Shown: positions 26,360 through 35,536, counted from the first letter of the stretch. The stretch is 64,000 nucleotides of DNA from Sphingopyxis sp. (GCA_002733865.1 NVXM01000001.1:324206-388205), one strand, 5' to 3'. Numbers and translations are program-made. The notes: a model not told the origin generated them from the sequence alone.

Positions 26360-27088
26360 ATGGACGAAATTGTTCGCTTTGAAAATGTCGGTCTGCGCTA
26401 TGGTGCAGGCGCAGAAACGCTGGCCGATCTGAATTTCACACTATTTCCAGGCAGCTTCTATTTTCTTACCGGCGCATCGGGCGCGGGCAAAACCTCGTTG
26501 CTCAAGCTGCTCTATCTGTCCCAGCGACCCAGCCGCGGAGTCATCCGGCTGTTCGGCGAGGATGCCGTCACCATGCCGCGCGAACGGCTGCCCGGTTTTC
26601 GCCGCCGGATCGGCGTGGTCTTCCAGGATTTCCGGCTCGTCCCGCATCTGTCGGCGTTCGACAATATCGCGCTGCCGCTGCGGGTGGCCGGCGTCCGCGA
26701 AAAGGATCTGGAGACACCGGTCACCGAAATGCTCGATTGGGTAGGACTTGGCGACCGCGCGTCGGCTCGGCCGGCGACGCTGTCGGGCGGTGAGCAACAG
26801 CGGGTGGCGATTGCCCGGGCGGTGATCGGTCGGCCGGAAATATTGGTCGCCGACGAACCGACCGGCAATGTCGATCCAGACATGGCGATCCGTCTCCTGC
26901 AATTGTTCGAGGCGCTCAACACTCTGGGCACGACCATTGTCGTGGCGACCCATGACATCCATCTGCTCAGCAAGGTACCCGGCGCGCAGATGATGCGGCT
27001 CGAAAAAGGCATGCTGGCCGATCCGACCGGCTCGCTGCGTTTCCCGCCATTGTCGAAGCGCGGCGGCAATAAGCCGGCGGAGTCATGA
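26360..27088 (+). CDS. ftsE: Cell-division ATP-binding protein FtsE
   Basis: 242 residues from ATG 26360. ABC ATPase with Walker A GASGAGKT (38-45), a Q-loop in GVVFQDFRLV, signature LSGGEQQRVAIARA, Walker B ILVADEPTGNVD and a switch His in VATHD. With FtsX it makes the type VII ABC system that activates septal peptidoglycan hydrolases through periplasmic partners. The stop overlaps the ftsX start (ATGA at 27085-27088). Confidence 0.95.
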   Translation: MDEIVRFENVGLRYGAGAETLADLNFTLFPGSFYFLTGASGAGKTSLLKLLYLSQRPSRGVIRLFGEDAVTMPRERLPGFRRRIGVVFQDFRLVPHLSAFDNIALPLRVAGVREKDLETPVTEMLDWVGLGDRASARPATLSGGEQQRVAIARAVIGRPEILVADEPTGNVDPDMAIRLLQLFEALNTLGTTIVVATHDIHLLSKVPGAQMMRLEKGMLADPTGSLRFPPLSKRGGNKPAES

Positions 27089-27981
27089 TCAAGCTCTTTG
27101 CCATTCCCGCGCATGACCGGCGCCTGATTCCCGAGGGGCGCTTGTCCGGTCCGATGCCCTGGGTCATCGCGATCATGATTTTTCTCACCGTGCTGGCCGC
27201 GGCCGCCGGTCTGGCCATGACCCGGGCGATCGGTGATGTGTCGGACGAATTGTCCAGCCGAGCGACGGTACAGATTATCGAAGCCAATCCGGAAGTCCGG
27301 GCCCGGCAGGCCGCGGCTGCTGCCGAGCGGCTGCGCGGGCTGCCGCTGATCGAAGAAGTCCGGCTGCTGCCGCCCGAGGAGATCGAGGCGCTGATCGAGC
27401 CGTGGCTCGGCACCCAGGATCTGGCCGACGAAATCCCGCTGCCGGCGCTGATCGACCTGAAGCTGGCGCGTGTTGCCACGGACGCAGAATATCAGTCGCT
27501 GCGCGACCGGCTGCAATCGATTGCGCCGGACGCCCGGGTTGAACCCAGCAGCGGCTATATCGCGCCAGTGATATCGCTGGTGCGATCGTTTCAGTGGATT
27601 GCTTTCGGGCTGGTGGCGCTGCTCGCGCTGGCGACAGGTGCAGCGGTGATCATCTCGGCGCGCTCAGCGCTCAACACCCACAGCGAGACGATCGCAGTCG
27701 TCCATTTGCTGGGCGGCACCGATCAACAGATCAGCCGCTTGTTCCAGCGGCGTATCGCGCTCGACGCGTTGCTCGGCGGCCTGATCGGGCTGGTCGGCGG
27801 GGCAGCGATCATCTGGCTGATCAGCACGCAACTGACCGCGCTCGGCTCCGGCCTGGTCGAATCGGTCGGCCTCGACTGGTGGAGCTGGTTGATAATTGCT
27901 GCCATTCCGATATTGGGGATGTTCCTTGCCATGGTTACCGCCAGGTTGACGGTGATCGGCGCCCTGAGAAAGATATTGTAG
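27085..27981 (+). CDS. ftsX: Cell-division protein FtsX
   Basis: 298 residues: a cytoplasmic start, TM1 (VIAIMIFLTVLAAAAGLAM, about 29-47), an extracellular loop of about 120 residues that in other species contacts EnvC or other hydrolase activators, and TM2-4 at about 170-290 (SFQWIAFGLVALLALATG, DALLGGLIGLVGGAAIIWLI, WLIIAAIPILGMFLAMVTA). Translationally coupled to ftsE. Followed 9 bases later by the YdcF-like gene, so the operon probably runs on to the acyltransferase. Confidence 0.93.
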   Translation: MIKLFAIPAHDRRLIPEGRLSGPMPWVIAIMIFLTVLAAAAGLAMTRAIGDVSDELSSRATVQIIEANPEVRARQAAAAAERLRGLPLIEEVRLLPPEEIEALIEPWLGTQDLADEIPLPALIDLKLARVATDAEYQSLRDRLQSIAPDARVEPSSGYIAPVISLVRSFQWIAFGLVALLALATGAAVIISARSALNTHSETIAVVHLLGGTDQQISRLFQRRIALDALLGGLIGLVGGAAIIWLISTQLTALGSGLVESVGLDWWSWLIIAAIPILGMFLAMVTARLTVIGALRKIL

Positions 27982-27990
27982 CACGGCCTG

Positions 27991-28524
27991 ATGATCCTGC
28001 GTTTTGTCTCGTTCCTGATCCTGTTGTGGATCATCGGTTTTGCCTGGTTCGCCATCGACCTGCCGCGTCCGGCACCCGATGACGCGCAGACCGGCTCGGT
28101 CGTCGTGCTGACCGGTGGCGCTGGCCGGATCGACCGGGCGCTTGATATCGTCGGGTCAAAGGCGGCAGACCGCCTGCTGATTTCCGGCGTCGATCGCGAC
28201 GTGAAGCCAAAGGAACTGGCGGCCGAATATGAGCATGCCGGTGACTTGTTTGATTGCTGTATTGATCTTGGTTTTCAGGCGGTCGACACGCGCTCCAACG
28301 CGCTGGAAATCGCGCGCTGGGCGTCCCGGCGGGGTGACAAGTCGGTGCGCCTGGTGACGTCCGACTGGCATATGCGGCGGGCGCGCTTGGAACTGGAACG
28401 GGCGATGCCGCCGGAGGTAGAGATCCTGTCCGATGCGGTTCATACACAGCCGTCACTGGGGACGCTGTTCATCGAATATAACAAATATCTGATGCGCCGG
28501 CTGGCGGCGCTGGCGGGTGTCTGA
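27991..28524 (+). CDS. YdcF/SanA family protein (DUF218)
   Basis: 177 residues with one N-terminal membrane helix (LRFVSFLILLWIIGFAWFAI). The DUF218 fold is shown by VVVLTGGAGRIDRALDI, LLISGVD, DTRSNALEIARWASRRG and LVTSDWHMRRARLELER. Relatives (ElyC, SanA, YdcF) act at the envelope and affect peptidoglycan or barrier function; the enzymatic reaction is not settled. Lies between ftsX and a lysophosphatidate acyltransferase, overlapping the latter by 8 bases if its GTG start is used. Confidence 0.82.
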   Translation: MILRFVSFLILLWIIGFAWFAIDLPRPAPDDAQTGSVVVLTGGAGRIDRALDIVGSKAADRLLISGVDRDVKPKELAAEYEHAGDLFDCCIDLGFQAVDTRSNALEIARWASRRGDKSVRLVTSDWHMRRARLELERAMPPEVEILSDAVHTQPSLGTLFIEYNKYLMRRLAALAGV

Positions 28525-29215
28525 GATGCTGGCCGTCATCCGATCGCTAATCTTCATGGCCGTCTTCTATCTCGGCTCGGTGCCGATCATCATCGCGACC
28601 TTTCTCGGTGCCTTTTTCTGGCCGCCGACCATTTACTACATGGCGCAATATTGGAGCCGCTATCACTATGTCTGCGCTCGCCTGATCCTCGGCATCCGGG
28701 TCGAGGTCAGGGGCGAGATCCGCGACGAGCCGCTGCTCTATGTCTTCAAGCATGAAAGCATGTTCGAGACGATCGATCTGCTGCGGCTGTTCGACAAGCC
28801 GGTGGTGATCGCCAAGAAAGAGCTGCTGGTGATCCCCCTTTGGGGCTGGATCGCGACCAAACACGGCCTGCTCGGCATCGACCGCGACGGCGGCGGCGCA
28901 GCGATGCGGCAGATCATCAAGCAGGCGAAGAAAGCGGTCGCGGAAGGTCGCCCGATCGTCATTTTCGCCGAAGGCAGCCGTGCCCACCATGGCGAGCGCC
29001 CCGAACTGCAGACCGGCTTTGCCGGCATCTACAAGCTGATGGGCATCCCCTTGGTGCCGGTCGCCCTGAACAGCGGCATCGTATCCCCCCGCGATACCTT
29101 CGTCCAGAAAAGCGGTGTGATCACCTATGAAGTGCAGCCGGAGATCGAACCCGGCCTCGACCGCGAGGATATCCGCCAGCGGGTGCACACGGCGATCAAT
29201 GTGCTGAATGATTGA
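28517..29215 (+). CDS. 1-acyl-sn-glycerol-3-phosphate acyltransferase (PlsC-like)
   Basis: 232 residues from GTG 28517; ATG 28526 is an alternative three codons in. PlsC fold with an N-terminal membrane helix. Motif I reads KHESMFETIDLL, an HX4E rather than HX4D form that recurs in proteobacterial homologues. Motif III is FAEGSRAHHGE, and motif IV is IPLVPVALNSG. It should acylate lysophosphatidate in phospholipid synthesis at the inner membrane. Last gene of the ftsE operon; converges on the MFS gene at 29256. Confidence 0.88.
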   Translation: MSEMLAVIRSLIFMAVFYLGSVPIIIATFLGAFFWPPTIYYMAQYWSRYHYVCARLILGIRVEVRGEIRDEPLLYVFKHESMFETIDLLRLFDKPVVIAKKELLVIPLWGWIATKHGLLGIDRDGGGAAMRQIIKQAKKAVAEGRPIVIFAEGSRAHHGERPELQTGFAGIYKLMGIPLVPVALNSGIVSPRDTFVQKSGVITYEVQPEIEPGLDREDIRQRVHTAINVLND

Positions 29216-29255
29216 ATGACGGGCTGATTTCCGGAGAGGCAGGATGGGCTGAGGA

Positions 29256-30746
29256 TCACCGCCCCATATCCCGCTGGATCGTCCGGCTTGCCAAATAGAA
29301 GTGGAAAATCGCCCACAGATAGAGACATTTGAACAGCACCATCGACCATCTGAGGCCGTCGGCATTGGCCGAAGCGCAGGCGCTTTGTGCGGCGGCGGTC
29401 AGATTGCTGGCCTTGCACGCTTCAAGGGTCAGCGCCGGATCGATACCTGACAGGAAGGTCGCGTTGAGGATCGTCGACAGGCCGCCGATCAGCGGTGGCC
29501 CCAATCCATAACCGAGCAGATTGACGATAAACAGGGTGACCGCCACCGCAGTGGCCCGCATCCGGCTGTCGACCACACCGCTGGGGACGGCATAGAGCGG
29601 GCAGAGATAGGTGTAGAGCAGCATCTGGCCGACCATCATCAGCGGCACCGCCAGCCACAGGGATTCCGCCAGATAGCCGGTGACATGCAGCGGAATCACG
29701 CCGATCAGCGCGAACATCGGGATCAGCGCCAGCGCCTTTGGGAAACGCTTGGCATATTTATCCGCCAGATAGCCCGACATATAGGTGCCGATCGCTGCCA
29801 TCACCGCCAGCGCCAGCGCGATCTTGACCGACGCGTCGAATATCGACAGCTGATGGGTCCGGATCAGAAAGGATACGAAAAACTGGCCGACGCCATAATT
29901 GACGAAGGAGGCGATGGTGACGCCCATGGTGACGTGCCAATAAGCGGGCTTTTGCGACAGGATCTTGAGCACGGCGCCAAACCCGACCTGCTCGCGGTTC
30001 TGCATCTCCGCCGGATCAGTGTAACCGCGCGGCGGCTCCTTGATGGTCATTTTCACGAGCATCGCAACCATGATCCCGGGCACTCCGACCACGACAAACG
30101 CTACCCGCCAGCCTTCGATATTCTGCCAGTCCAGCAAATTGACGGCCCAGGTCCAGTTCCAGCTGGCGAGCAGGGCACCAACGATCGGGCCGTCAAGATT
30201 GCCGACGATATAGCCGCCGAACACATAGGCCACCATGCCGCCAAGCGGGATACCCAGCGCGTAGACAGAGACGGCGGTGGAGCGTTCTGCGGGGATGAAA
30301 TAGTCGGCGATCAGCGAATTGGCCGGCGGCGAGCAGCCCGCCTCGCCGATGCTGACGCCGATGCGGAAGATAAACAGGGCGATGAAGCTGGTGGCAAAGC
30401 CGCACAGGACGGTCATCAGGCTCCACAGGGCCACCGATCCGGCGATGATCCACACCCGGTGATGCTTCTCGGAGAAGCGCGCGATCGGAATACCGACAAA
30501 AGTGTAGAGAATGGCAAAGGCGGGACCGCCGAGCAGCCCCATCTGCCAGTCCTCGACGCCAAAGCTTTCCTTGATCGGCTCGGTCAGGATATTGATGATC
30601 GTGCGGTCGATGAAATTGAAAATATAGACGGTGAGCAATATGCCGAGAATATAGTTGCGGTAGCTCTTGCTGCCATAACCGCTATCCGGATCTCCACCGT
30701 GCGCGGGATGCGCGTCGCTGATCGCTGTCGCTTCGGCCAAATTCAA
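29256..30746 (-). CDS. MFS transporter, Spinster-like family
   Basis: 496 residues with 12 transmembrane segments. The first helices read YILGILLTVYIFNFIDRTII, and the loop 2-3 motif is FSEKHHRVWIIAG. FRIGVSIGEAGCSPPANSLIADYF is characteristic of the Spinster-like group common in sphingomonads near degradation genes. Between helices 5 and 6 there is an enlarged loop (about residues 185-220, with ASWNWTWAVNLLDWQ). Substrate unknown. Stands alone, convergent with the ftsE operon, with a long non-coding region upstream. Confidence 0.9.
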   Translation of the reverse strand: MNLAEATAISDAHPAHGGDPDSGYGSKSYRNYILGILLTVYIFNFIDRTIINILTEPIKESFGVEDWQMGLLGGPAFAILYTFVGIPIARFSEKHHRVWIIAGSVALWSLMTVLCGFATSFIALFIFRIGVSIGEAGCSPPANSLIADYFIPAERSTAVSVYALGIPLGGMVAYVFGGYIVGNLDGPIVGALLASWNWTWAVNLLDWQNIEGWRVAFVVVGVPGIMVAMLVKMTIKEPPRGYTDPAEMQNREQVGFGAVLKILSQKPAYWHVTMGVTIASFVNYGVGQFFVSFLIRTHQLSIFDASVKIALALAVMAAIGTYMSGYLADKYAKRFPKALALIPMFALIGVIPLHVTGYLAESLWLAVPLMMVGQMLLYTYLCPLYAVPSGVVDSRMRATAVAVTLFIVNLLGYGLGPPLIGGLSTILNATFLSGIDPALTLEACKASNLTAAAQSACASANADGLRWSMVLFKCLYLWAIFHFYLASRTIQRDMGR

Positions 30747-31360
30747 ACTCCTAACGCGTTTCCCAACTGATTGTTACCGCTGGGTATTCCCGCATCGTAC
30801 CGAATTTAATGGCGTTGTATATCCCGTTGTAAGAGATGGCTTTCGATCCGCTCAGGACGGACGGGTTTTTTCTTAGGCTTGTTCGCCGCCGAAGTGCGGT
30901 GCCCAGAACAGTCCTGTCCGATCGACTGGACCCGCCCTGCGGCGGGGAACAGAGACGGAAGGCGTATATGGTACAATGTTCCTGCAATCCGTTACCCAAA
31001 TAACGCTGTCCTACACGTAGTTCGATCGCTTATTATCGCTAATGATCCTGCGCCACAGGCAGGACTGGCTCTTTGACAATCTGGATCAAAATCTCCCCTT
31101 TGCTTCTATCCGCATGTTTTTAGCGGACCGGCTCGGAAGGAAATTGGGAAGGTCACACTAGACAGGCGTCTGAAGACCAATAAAGGCGAGAAATTTGCGG
31201 CTTCGGGGCAAAGGTCGCGGAAAACAAAACCGGCTGCCACTGTAATGTTTTGTTGGTCATCAATGATCACGCCCACGTGAAGACTGGAAATATCCTGTCG
31301 ATGGCTTTGCGTCTTCGTGGCTTTGCGCGAGCCCGATCGCTTCGCTGCGAATAAAGGCCG
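30747..31360. other. 614-bp non-coding region upstream of the MFS gene
   Basis: No frame here has a credible start or family resemblance. It must contain the MFS promoter (minus strand). On the plus strand, GCTGCCACTGTAA (31233-31245) and GGGAAGGTCACAC (31147-31159) look faintly like pieces of a cobalamin riboswitch, but the spacing is wrong and no plus-strand gene follows. The last 60 bases contain one half of a dispersed repeat (31303-31331). Confidence 0.4.
31303..31331 (-). repeat. Dispersed repeat half, related to the metX-metW hairpin
   Basis: On the minus strand this reads CTCGCGCAAAGCCACGAAGA followed by CGCAAAGCC. The left arm at 34633-34660 reads CTCGCGCGGGGCCGCGAAGA followed by CACGAAGC. 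The two agree at most positions, and each lies just beyond the 3' end of a gene. This looks like a family of intergenic repeats rich in cGCGAAGac words. Confidence 0.5.
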
Positions 31361-32269
31361 TCAGTCGTGCGTGCGCCCGAAATCCGGCGCGGCATCGTCC
31401 TGGCCTTCTTCGATAATGCGGCGGCGGATCGCCCGGGTCTTGGTGAACAGATCGAACAGTTCATCGCCCTTGTCCCATCGGATCGCCCGCTGCAGCGCGG
31501 TGAGATCCTCGGAAAAGCGCTGCAGCATTTCCAGCACCGCTTCCTTGTTGGCCAGGAAGACATCGCGCCACATCGTCGGGTCGGAGGCGGCGATGCGGGT
31601 AAAGTCGCGGAAACCGCCAGCGGAATATTTGATCACTTCACCGCGTGTCACATCTTCCAGATCCGACGCGGTGCCGACGATCGTGTAAGCGATCAGATGC
31701 GGCAGATGGCTGGTCACGGCGAGCACCAGATCATGATGCTTGGCGTCCATGATCTCGATATTGGCGCCGAGCTTCTCCCAGAAGGCCTTGAGCCGCTCGA
31801 CATCGCCTTTGGCCGCGTCTTCCGGCGGGGTCAGGATGCACCAGCGGTCGTGGAACAGGGTGGCAAAGCCGGCATCTGGGCCGCTGTTCTCGGTGCCGGC
31901 GACGGGATGGGCCGGAATGATCCGCGCGCCGGGCAGCGCTGCGGCAAGCGCGGTCTGCACGCTGTCCTTGGACGATCCGACATCGCTGATCACGGCGTCT
32001 TCCGGCAGGTCGGCGGCGATCTCGGCGGCGACCTCGGCCATCACCCCGACCGGTACGCACAGAATTACCAGTTCGGTATCGGTCACAGCGGCACCGGCAC
32101 TGTCGCTGATATCATCGCAGAAACCCAGCTCGACGACGCGGGCGCGCACTGCCGGATTGCTGTCATAGCCGGTGATCCGGGCGGACGGCATCGTCTGGCG
32201 AACGGCATGGGCGATCGAGGAACCGATCAGCCCCAGACCGATAATCGTGATCTGGGCAAAAGGCAGCAT
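31361..32269 (-). CDS. tyrC: Prephenate/arogenate (cyclohexadienyl) dehydrogenase
   Basis: 302 residues from ATG 32269, which overlaps the hisC stop by one base (TGATG); the longer upstream frame is just hisC read out of phase. An NAD(P) Rossmann domain (ITIIGLGLIGSSIAHAVR) leads to the TyrA catalytic segments ISDVGSSKDSV, IPAHPVAGTENSGPDAG and AVTSHLPHLIAYTIV. It oxidatively decarboxylates prephenate or arogenate for tyrosine synthesis. The hisC-tyrC pair is a usual alphaproteobacterial arrangement, since the aminotransferase can also serve aromatic amino acids. Confidence 0.92.
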   Translation of the reverse strand: MLPFAQITIIGLGLIGSSIAHAVRQTMPSARITGYDSNPAVRARVVELGFCDDISDSAGAAVTDTELVILCVPVGVMAEVAAEIAADLPEDAVISDVGSSKDSVQTALAAALPGARIIPAHPVAGTENSGPDAGFATLFHDRWCILTPPEDAAKGDVERLKAFWEKLGANIEIMDAKHHDLVLAVTSHLPHLIAYTIVGTASDLEDVTRGEVIKYSAGGFRDFTRIAASDPTMWRDVFLANKEAVLEMLQRFSEDLTALQRAIRWDKGDELFDLFTKTRAIRRRIIEEGQDDAAPDFGRTHD

Positions 32270-33369
32270 CAGCCAGCGGCTTCCAGTATTTCGCGCAAGG
32301 CCGTGGCGACGCCCCGGGTCTCTTCCTCGGTGCCGATGGTGATCCTGAGGCCGTTGACCAGCCCCTGTCCGGGCAGCCAGCGCACGGCATAGCCGCGTTC
32401 CATCAGCTCCGCATTGGCCTGCTCGGCGCTCACTTTGCCCTCGAACAGCACCAGCAGGAAATTGGTGTGGCTCGGCACGACGCGCAGCCCGTGATTGCCG
32501 AGCGCGCTCATTTCGTCGCTTAGCCATTGCCGCCATTTCGCATTATGCTCGCGGCTCATGGTGACAAAATCATCGGCGGCGAGCGCGGCAACGGCGGCCT
32601 GCTGGCCAGCGGTGGTGACATTGAACGGCAGCCGGATCCGGTTCATTGGACCGATAATATCGGCATGGGCATAGCCCCAGCCGATCCGTTCCGCCGCCAG
32701 CCCGTGAATCTTGGAAAAGGTGCGGGTAACCAGCACATTGGGCTGGGTTTCGGCCAGTTCCATCGCGCCGTCATCCTGTCCCTCGTCCATATATTCGGCA
32801 TAGGCGCAATCCAGCACCAGCAGCACATGGCCGGGCAGCGCCGCATGCAGGCGAGCGATCTCGGCACGCGGCGCGAAGGTGCCGGTCGGATTGTTGGGAT
32901 TGGCGATGAAGATCACCCGTGTGTTATCGGTGACCTTGGCGAGGATCGCATCGACATCGGTGCCATAATCCTTGTCATCGGCGATCACCGGCGTCCCGCC
33001 ATAGCGGCGCGCGGCGATATCATAGACGGCAAAGCCATATTTGACATAGATGATTTCATCACCCGTACCGCTGAACGCATTGGCGGCGAGATGCAGCACA
33101 TCATCGGAGCCGGTGCCGCAGATGATCCGCGCCGGATCCAGCCCGTGCTTGGCGGCAATCGCCTCGCGCAATTTGGTCGAGCCGGGATCGGGGTAGCGAT
33201 CGACCAAAGCGGACGCGGCGTTCAGCGCTTCGCCCGCCGCCGGGCTGCAGCCGAGCGGATTCTCGTTGGCCGACAGTTTGACCAGCTTCCGACCATCGTC
33301 GCCGCTGGATTTGCCGGGCACATAGGGCGCGATCCCCATGATCCAGTCTTTCGGTTTTGGTCCGTTCAT
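32269..33369 (-). CDS. hisC: Histidinol-phosphate (and aromatic) aminotransferase
   Basis: 366 residues, class I/II PLP aminotransferase of the HisC group: [15 protein letters not shown] at the N-terminus, [27 protein letters not shown], the PLP-contact [11 protein letters not shown] and the Schiff-base lysine in [18 protein letters not shown]. Coupled to tyrC, which suggests a double role in histidine and in phenylalanine/tyrosine synthesis. Divergent from metX with a 112-base gap. Confidence 0.92.
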   Translation of the reverse strand: MNGPKPKDWIMGIAPYVPGKSSGDDGRKLVKLSANENPLGCSPAAGEALNAASALVDRYPDPGSTKLREAIAAKHGLDPARIICGTGSDDVLHLAANAFSGTGDEIIYVKYGFAVYDIAARRYGGTPVIADDKDYGTDVDAILAKVTDNTRVIFIANPNNPTGTFAPRAEIARLHAALPGHVLLVLDCAYAEYMDEGQDDGAMELAETQPNVLVTRTFSKIHGLAAERIGWGYAHADIIGPMNRIRLPFNVTTAGQQAAVAALAADDFVTMSREHNAKWRQWLSDEMSALGNHGLRVVPSHTNFLLVLFEGKVSAEQANAELMERGYAVRWLPGQGLVNGLRITIGTEEETRGVATALREILEAAG

Positions 33370-33481
33370 TGGCTTTGCCCGCTTGTGCTGTGATGATCCA
33401 AGAGGCCGGACTAATCATTGCGGCTGGTCAGTCAACCGCATTATCATTTGACGCTCGGGATTTCGCCGCTTAGCTGCCTTG

Positions 33482-34609
33482 ATGATGAGCGAAGATGAGC
33501 GTTTTGGACTGGACCGGTCGGTCCGCCTGCTGGGACCGCTGCCGCTGGACAGCGGCGCCAGTCTCGCGCCCGTCGAATTCGCCTATGAAACCTATGGCAC
33601 ATTGAACGCCGAGCGCAGCAATGCGATCCTCGTCTGTCACGCGCTGACCGGGGATCAATATGTTGCCTCGACCCACCCGCTCACCGGCAAGCCCGGCTGG
33701 TGGGAGCGGATTGTCGGCCCGGGAAAGCCCGTCGACACCGATCGGCATTTTGTCATCTGCGCCAATGTGCTGGGCAGCTGTCTCGGCAGCTCCGGTCCGG
33801 CCACGATCAATCCCGCCACCGAAAAGCCCTGGGCGATGGACTTTCCGGTGATTACCATCGCCGATATGGTCCGGGCGCAGGCGATGCTACTCGACCATCT
33901 CGGGATCGAGCGGCTGCATGCGGTGATCGGCGGCTCGATGGGCGGGATGCAGGCGGTCAGCTGGGCGGCGCTCTATCCCGAACGGGTTGCCTCGGCGGTG
34001 ATTATTGCTTCGGCCGCGCGGCACAGCGCGCAGAATATCGCCTTTCACGAAGTCGGGCGGCAGGCAATCATGGCCGACCCGCGCTGGCGCAAGGGCGCCT
34101 ATTATGCCGACGACGATCCCCCGAGCAGCGGCCTCGCCGTCGCCCGGATGGCCGCGCATATCACCTATCTGTCGGAAGCCGGCCTGACCGAGAAATTCGG
34201 CCGCCGTCTGCAGGACCGCGACGCGAAGACCTTCGGCTTCGACGCCGATTTCCAGGTCGAATCCTATCTCCGGCACCAGGGGATCAGCTTCGTCGACCGC
34301 TTCGATGCCAATAGCTATCTCTACATCACCCGGGCGATGGATTATTTCGATCTCGCCGAATCGCATGGCGGCGCTCTGGCCAATGCGTTCCGGGGCTCGA
34401 AGACCCGCTTCTGCCTGATCAGCTTCGACACCGACTGGCTCTATCCGACCAGCGAAAGCCGGGCGATTGTCCACGCCCTCAACGCCGCTGGTGCCGAGGT
34501 CAGCTTCATGGAACTCTCCAGCCCGTTCGGCCACGACAGCTTCCTGCTCGACAATCCCGAAATGTACCGGATCATCGATGGGTTTTTGAAGGCGGGAGAG
34601 GGCAGATGA
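33482..34609 (+). CDS. metX: Homoserine O-acetyltransferase
   Basis: About 375 residues from the ATG at 33482; another ATG follows directly at 33485. Alpha/beta-hydrolase of the MetX type: [30 protein letters not shown], the nucleophile elbow [12 protein letters not shown] with catalytic Ser, then Asp in [14 protein letters not shown] and His in [11 protein letters not shown]. It makes O-acetyl (or O-succinyl) homoserine for methionine synthesis. Followed by metW, the usual pair in this class, but separated by a 130-base interval carrying a long hairpin repeat. Confidence 0.93.
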   Translation: MMSEDERFGLDRSVRLLGPLPLDSGASLAPVEFAYETYGTLNAERSNAILVCHALTGDQYVASTHPLTGKPGWWERIVGPGKPVDTDRHFVICANVLGSCLGSSGPATINPATEKPWAMDFPVITIADMVRAQAMLLDHLGIERLHAVIGGSMGGMQAVSWAALYPERVASAVIIASAARHSAQNIAFHEVGRQAIMADPRWRKGAYYADDDPPSSGLAVARMAAHITYLSEAGLTEKFGRRLQDRDAKTFGFDADFQVESYLRHQGISFVDRFDANSYLYITRAMDYFDLAESHGGALANAFRGSKTRFCLISFDTDWLYPTSESRAIVHALNAAGAEVSFMELSSPFGHDSFLLDNPEMYRIIDGFLKAGEGR

Positions 34610-34632
34610 CCGAAGGTCCTGTAATATCTTCT

Positions 34633-34705
34633 CTCGCGCGGGGCCGCGAAGACACGAAGCTTGATAGGCGTATAGGCTTCGCGCCTTCGCGCCTTCGCGC
34701 GCAAA
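34633..34705. repeat. Imperfect inverted repeat in the metX-metW gap
   Basis: The left arm (34633-34660, starting CTCGCGCGGGGCCGCGAAGA) and the right arm (about 34676-34702, GCTTCGCGCCTTCGCGCCTT then CGCGCG) are near-complements around a 15-base loop. The transcript between metX and metW would form a GC-rich hairpin of about 25 pairs with mismatches. It is not followed by a clean T-run, so it looks more like a REP-type element than a terminator. A related half-copy lies at 31303-31331. Confidence 0.6.
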
Positions 34706-34739
34706 AATATTCTGTCTCCCGTTTCAACGAGCGCGCAGC

Positions 34740-35330
34740 ATGACAATACTCCGTCCCGACCTACAGATCATCGCCGACAATATCGCGCCCGGCAGCCGGG
34801 TGCTCGATATCGGCTGCGGCGACGGTGCGCTGATGGCCGCCTTGCGCGACCAGAAGGGCTGCGACGCGCGCGGACTGGAGATCGACCCGGCCAATGTCGC
34901 CAGCGCCGTCGCCAAGGGCCTGTCCGTGGTGCAGGGCGACGCCGACACCGATCTCGCTGCCTATCCCGACGGCAGTTTCGACTATGCCGTGCTCAGCCAG
35001 ACCCTGCAGACCACGCGCCGCCCCGATATCATGCTCGACCAGTTGCTCCGCATCGGCCGCCAAGCCTTTGTCAGCTTCCCCAATTTCGCTCATTGGCGCA
35101 TCAGAATGTCGCTGCTGGCCGGCGGCCGGATGCCGGTGACCCGGCTGATTCCGCAAAGCTGGTACGACACGCCCAATATCCACCATGTCACCATCGCCGA
35201 CTTCCGCGCGCTGGTGCAGGACGGCAAATATACGCAGGAGGGGCAATGGTTCCTGAGCGGCGACAAGCAGACCGGGACGGCAGCGGCGAACCTGCTGGCG
35301 GAACATGCGGTGTTCCTGCTCAGGGGGTGA
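34740..35330 (+). CDS. metW: Methionine biosynthesis protein MetW
   Basis: 196 residues of the class I methyltransferase-like MetW family. The N-terminus has RVLDIGCGDGALMAALRDQK, then SFDYAVLSQTLQTTRRPDIM, FPNFAHWRIRMSLLAGGRMP and WYDTPNIHHVTIADFRAL, all typical. MetW acts with MetX in homoserine acylation; its precise chemistry is not settled. Same orientation as metX. Confidence 0.92.
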   Translation: MTILRPDLQIIADNIAPGSRVLDIGCGDGALMAALRDQKGCDARGLEIDPANVASAVAKGLSVVQGDADTDLAAYPDGSFDYAVLSQTLQTTRRPDIMLDQLLRIGRQAFVSFPNFAHWRIRMSLLAGGRMPVTRLIPQSWYDTPNIHHVTIADFRALVQDGKYTQEGQWFLSGDKQTGTAAANLLAEHAVFLLRG

Positions 35331-35333
35331 GCA

Positions 35334-35411
35334 TTGTGCTCCGGCCTTCGAGCCGGAGCCCCACCGTCCAAAAGATGCCTCCCAGGGCTCCGCATCAAGT
35401 GCGGAGCACAA
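35334..35411. repeat. Composite palindrome: two hairpins in inverted orientation
   Basis: The outer ends TTGTGCTCCG (35334-35343) and CGGAGCACAA (35402-35411) are complementary. Each arm is also a hairpin in itself: CTCCGGCcttcgaGCCGGAG on the left, CTCCGCatcaagtGCGGAG on the right. It begins three bases after the metW stop, so the left hairpin may work as a terminator. The same two-hairpin design is seen with other sequences at 41161-41250 and 42316-42396. Confidence 0.65.
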
Positions 35412-35412
35412 C

Positions 35413-35442
35413 CGTCATTGCGAGCGAAGCGAAGCAATCCAG
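35413..35442 (+). repeat. Half-copy of a widespread GCGAGCGAAGCGAAGC repeat
   Basis: The 30 bases start CGTCATTGCGAGCGAAGC and end AAGCAATCCAG. This word is familiar as one arm of an interspersed palindrome found in many bacterial genomes. The complementary arm is not present nearby, so this is a solo half directly after the composite palindrome. Confidence 0.55.
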
Positions 35443-35499
35443 AGCCGCCATCGCGCCTGACGGGAGCATGGTTCCGCTCCCCGCAGGGCGTAAATCCCG

Positions 35500-35532
35500 T
35501 TGACATTGTACAGATACTGGTACACCTATATC
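35500..35532 (+). promoter_or_regulatory. Promoter and operator of the yefM-yoeB operon
   Basis: A minus-35-like TTGACA (35500-35505) is followed by TGTACA (35507-35512) and GGTACA (35519-35524), whose starts are 12 bases apart, and an AT-rich TATATC. In E. coli the YefM-YoeB operator consists of TGTACA cores spaced 12 bp centre to centre, so this fits autoregulation by the antitoxin complex. ATG 35537 follows closely. Confidence 0.6.
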
Positions 35533-35536
35533 CACC

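Noticed and set aside
29685..30770. 361-codon plus-strand ORF antisense to the MFS gene
   Set aside because: Its Asp/Arg/His-rich sequence is the mirror of membrane-helix codons; there is no independent support.
31141..31300. Cobalamin-riboswitch-like words GGGAAGGTCACAC, GCTGCCACTGTAA and AGACTGGAAATATCCTGTC on the plus strand
   Set aside because: The first two words are about 75 bases apart where the riboswitch core allows roughly 25, the B12 box is poor, and no plus-strand gene follows for 2 kb.
33370..33478. SAM riboswitch upstream of metX
   Set aside because: The interval is only about 110 bases, shared with the divergent hisC promoter, and I see no SAM-II pseudoknot core such as GCTAAAA.
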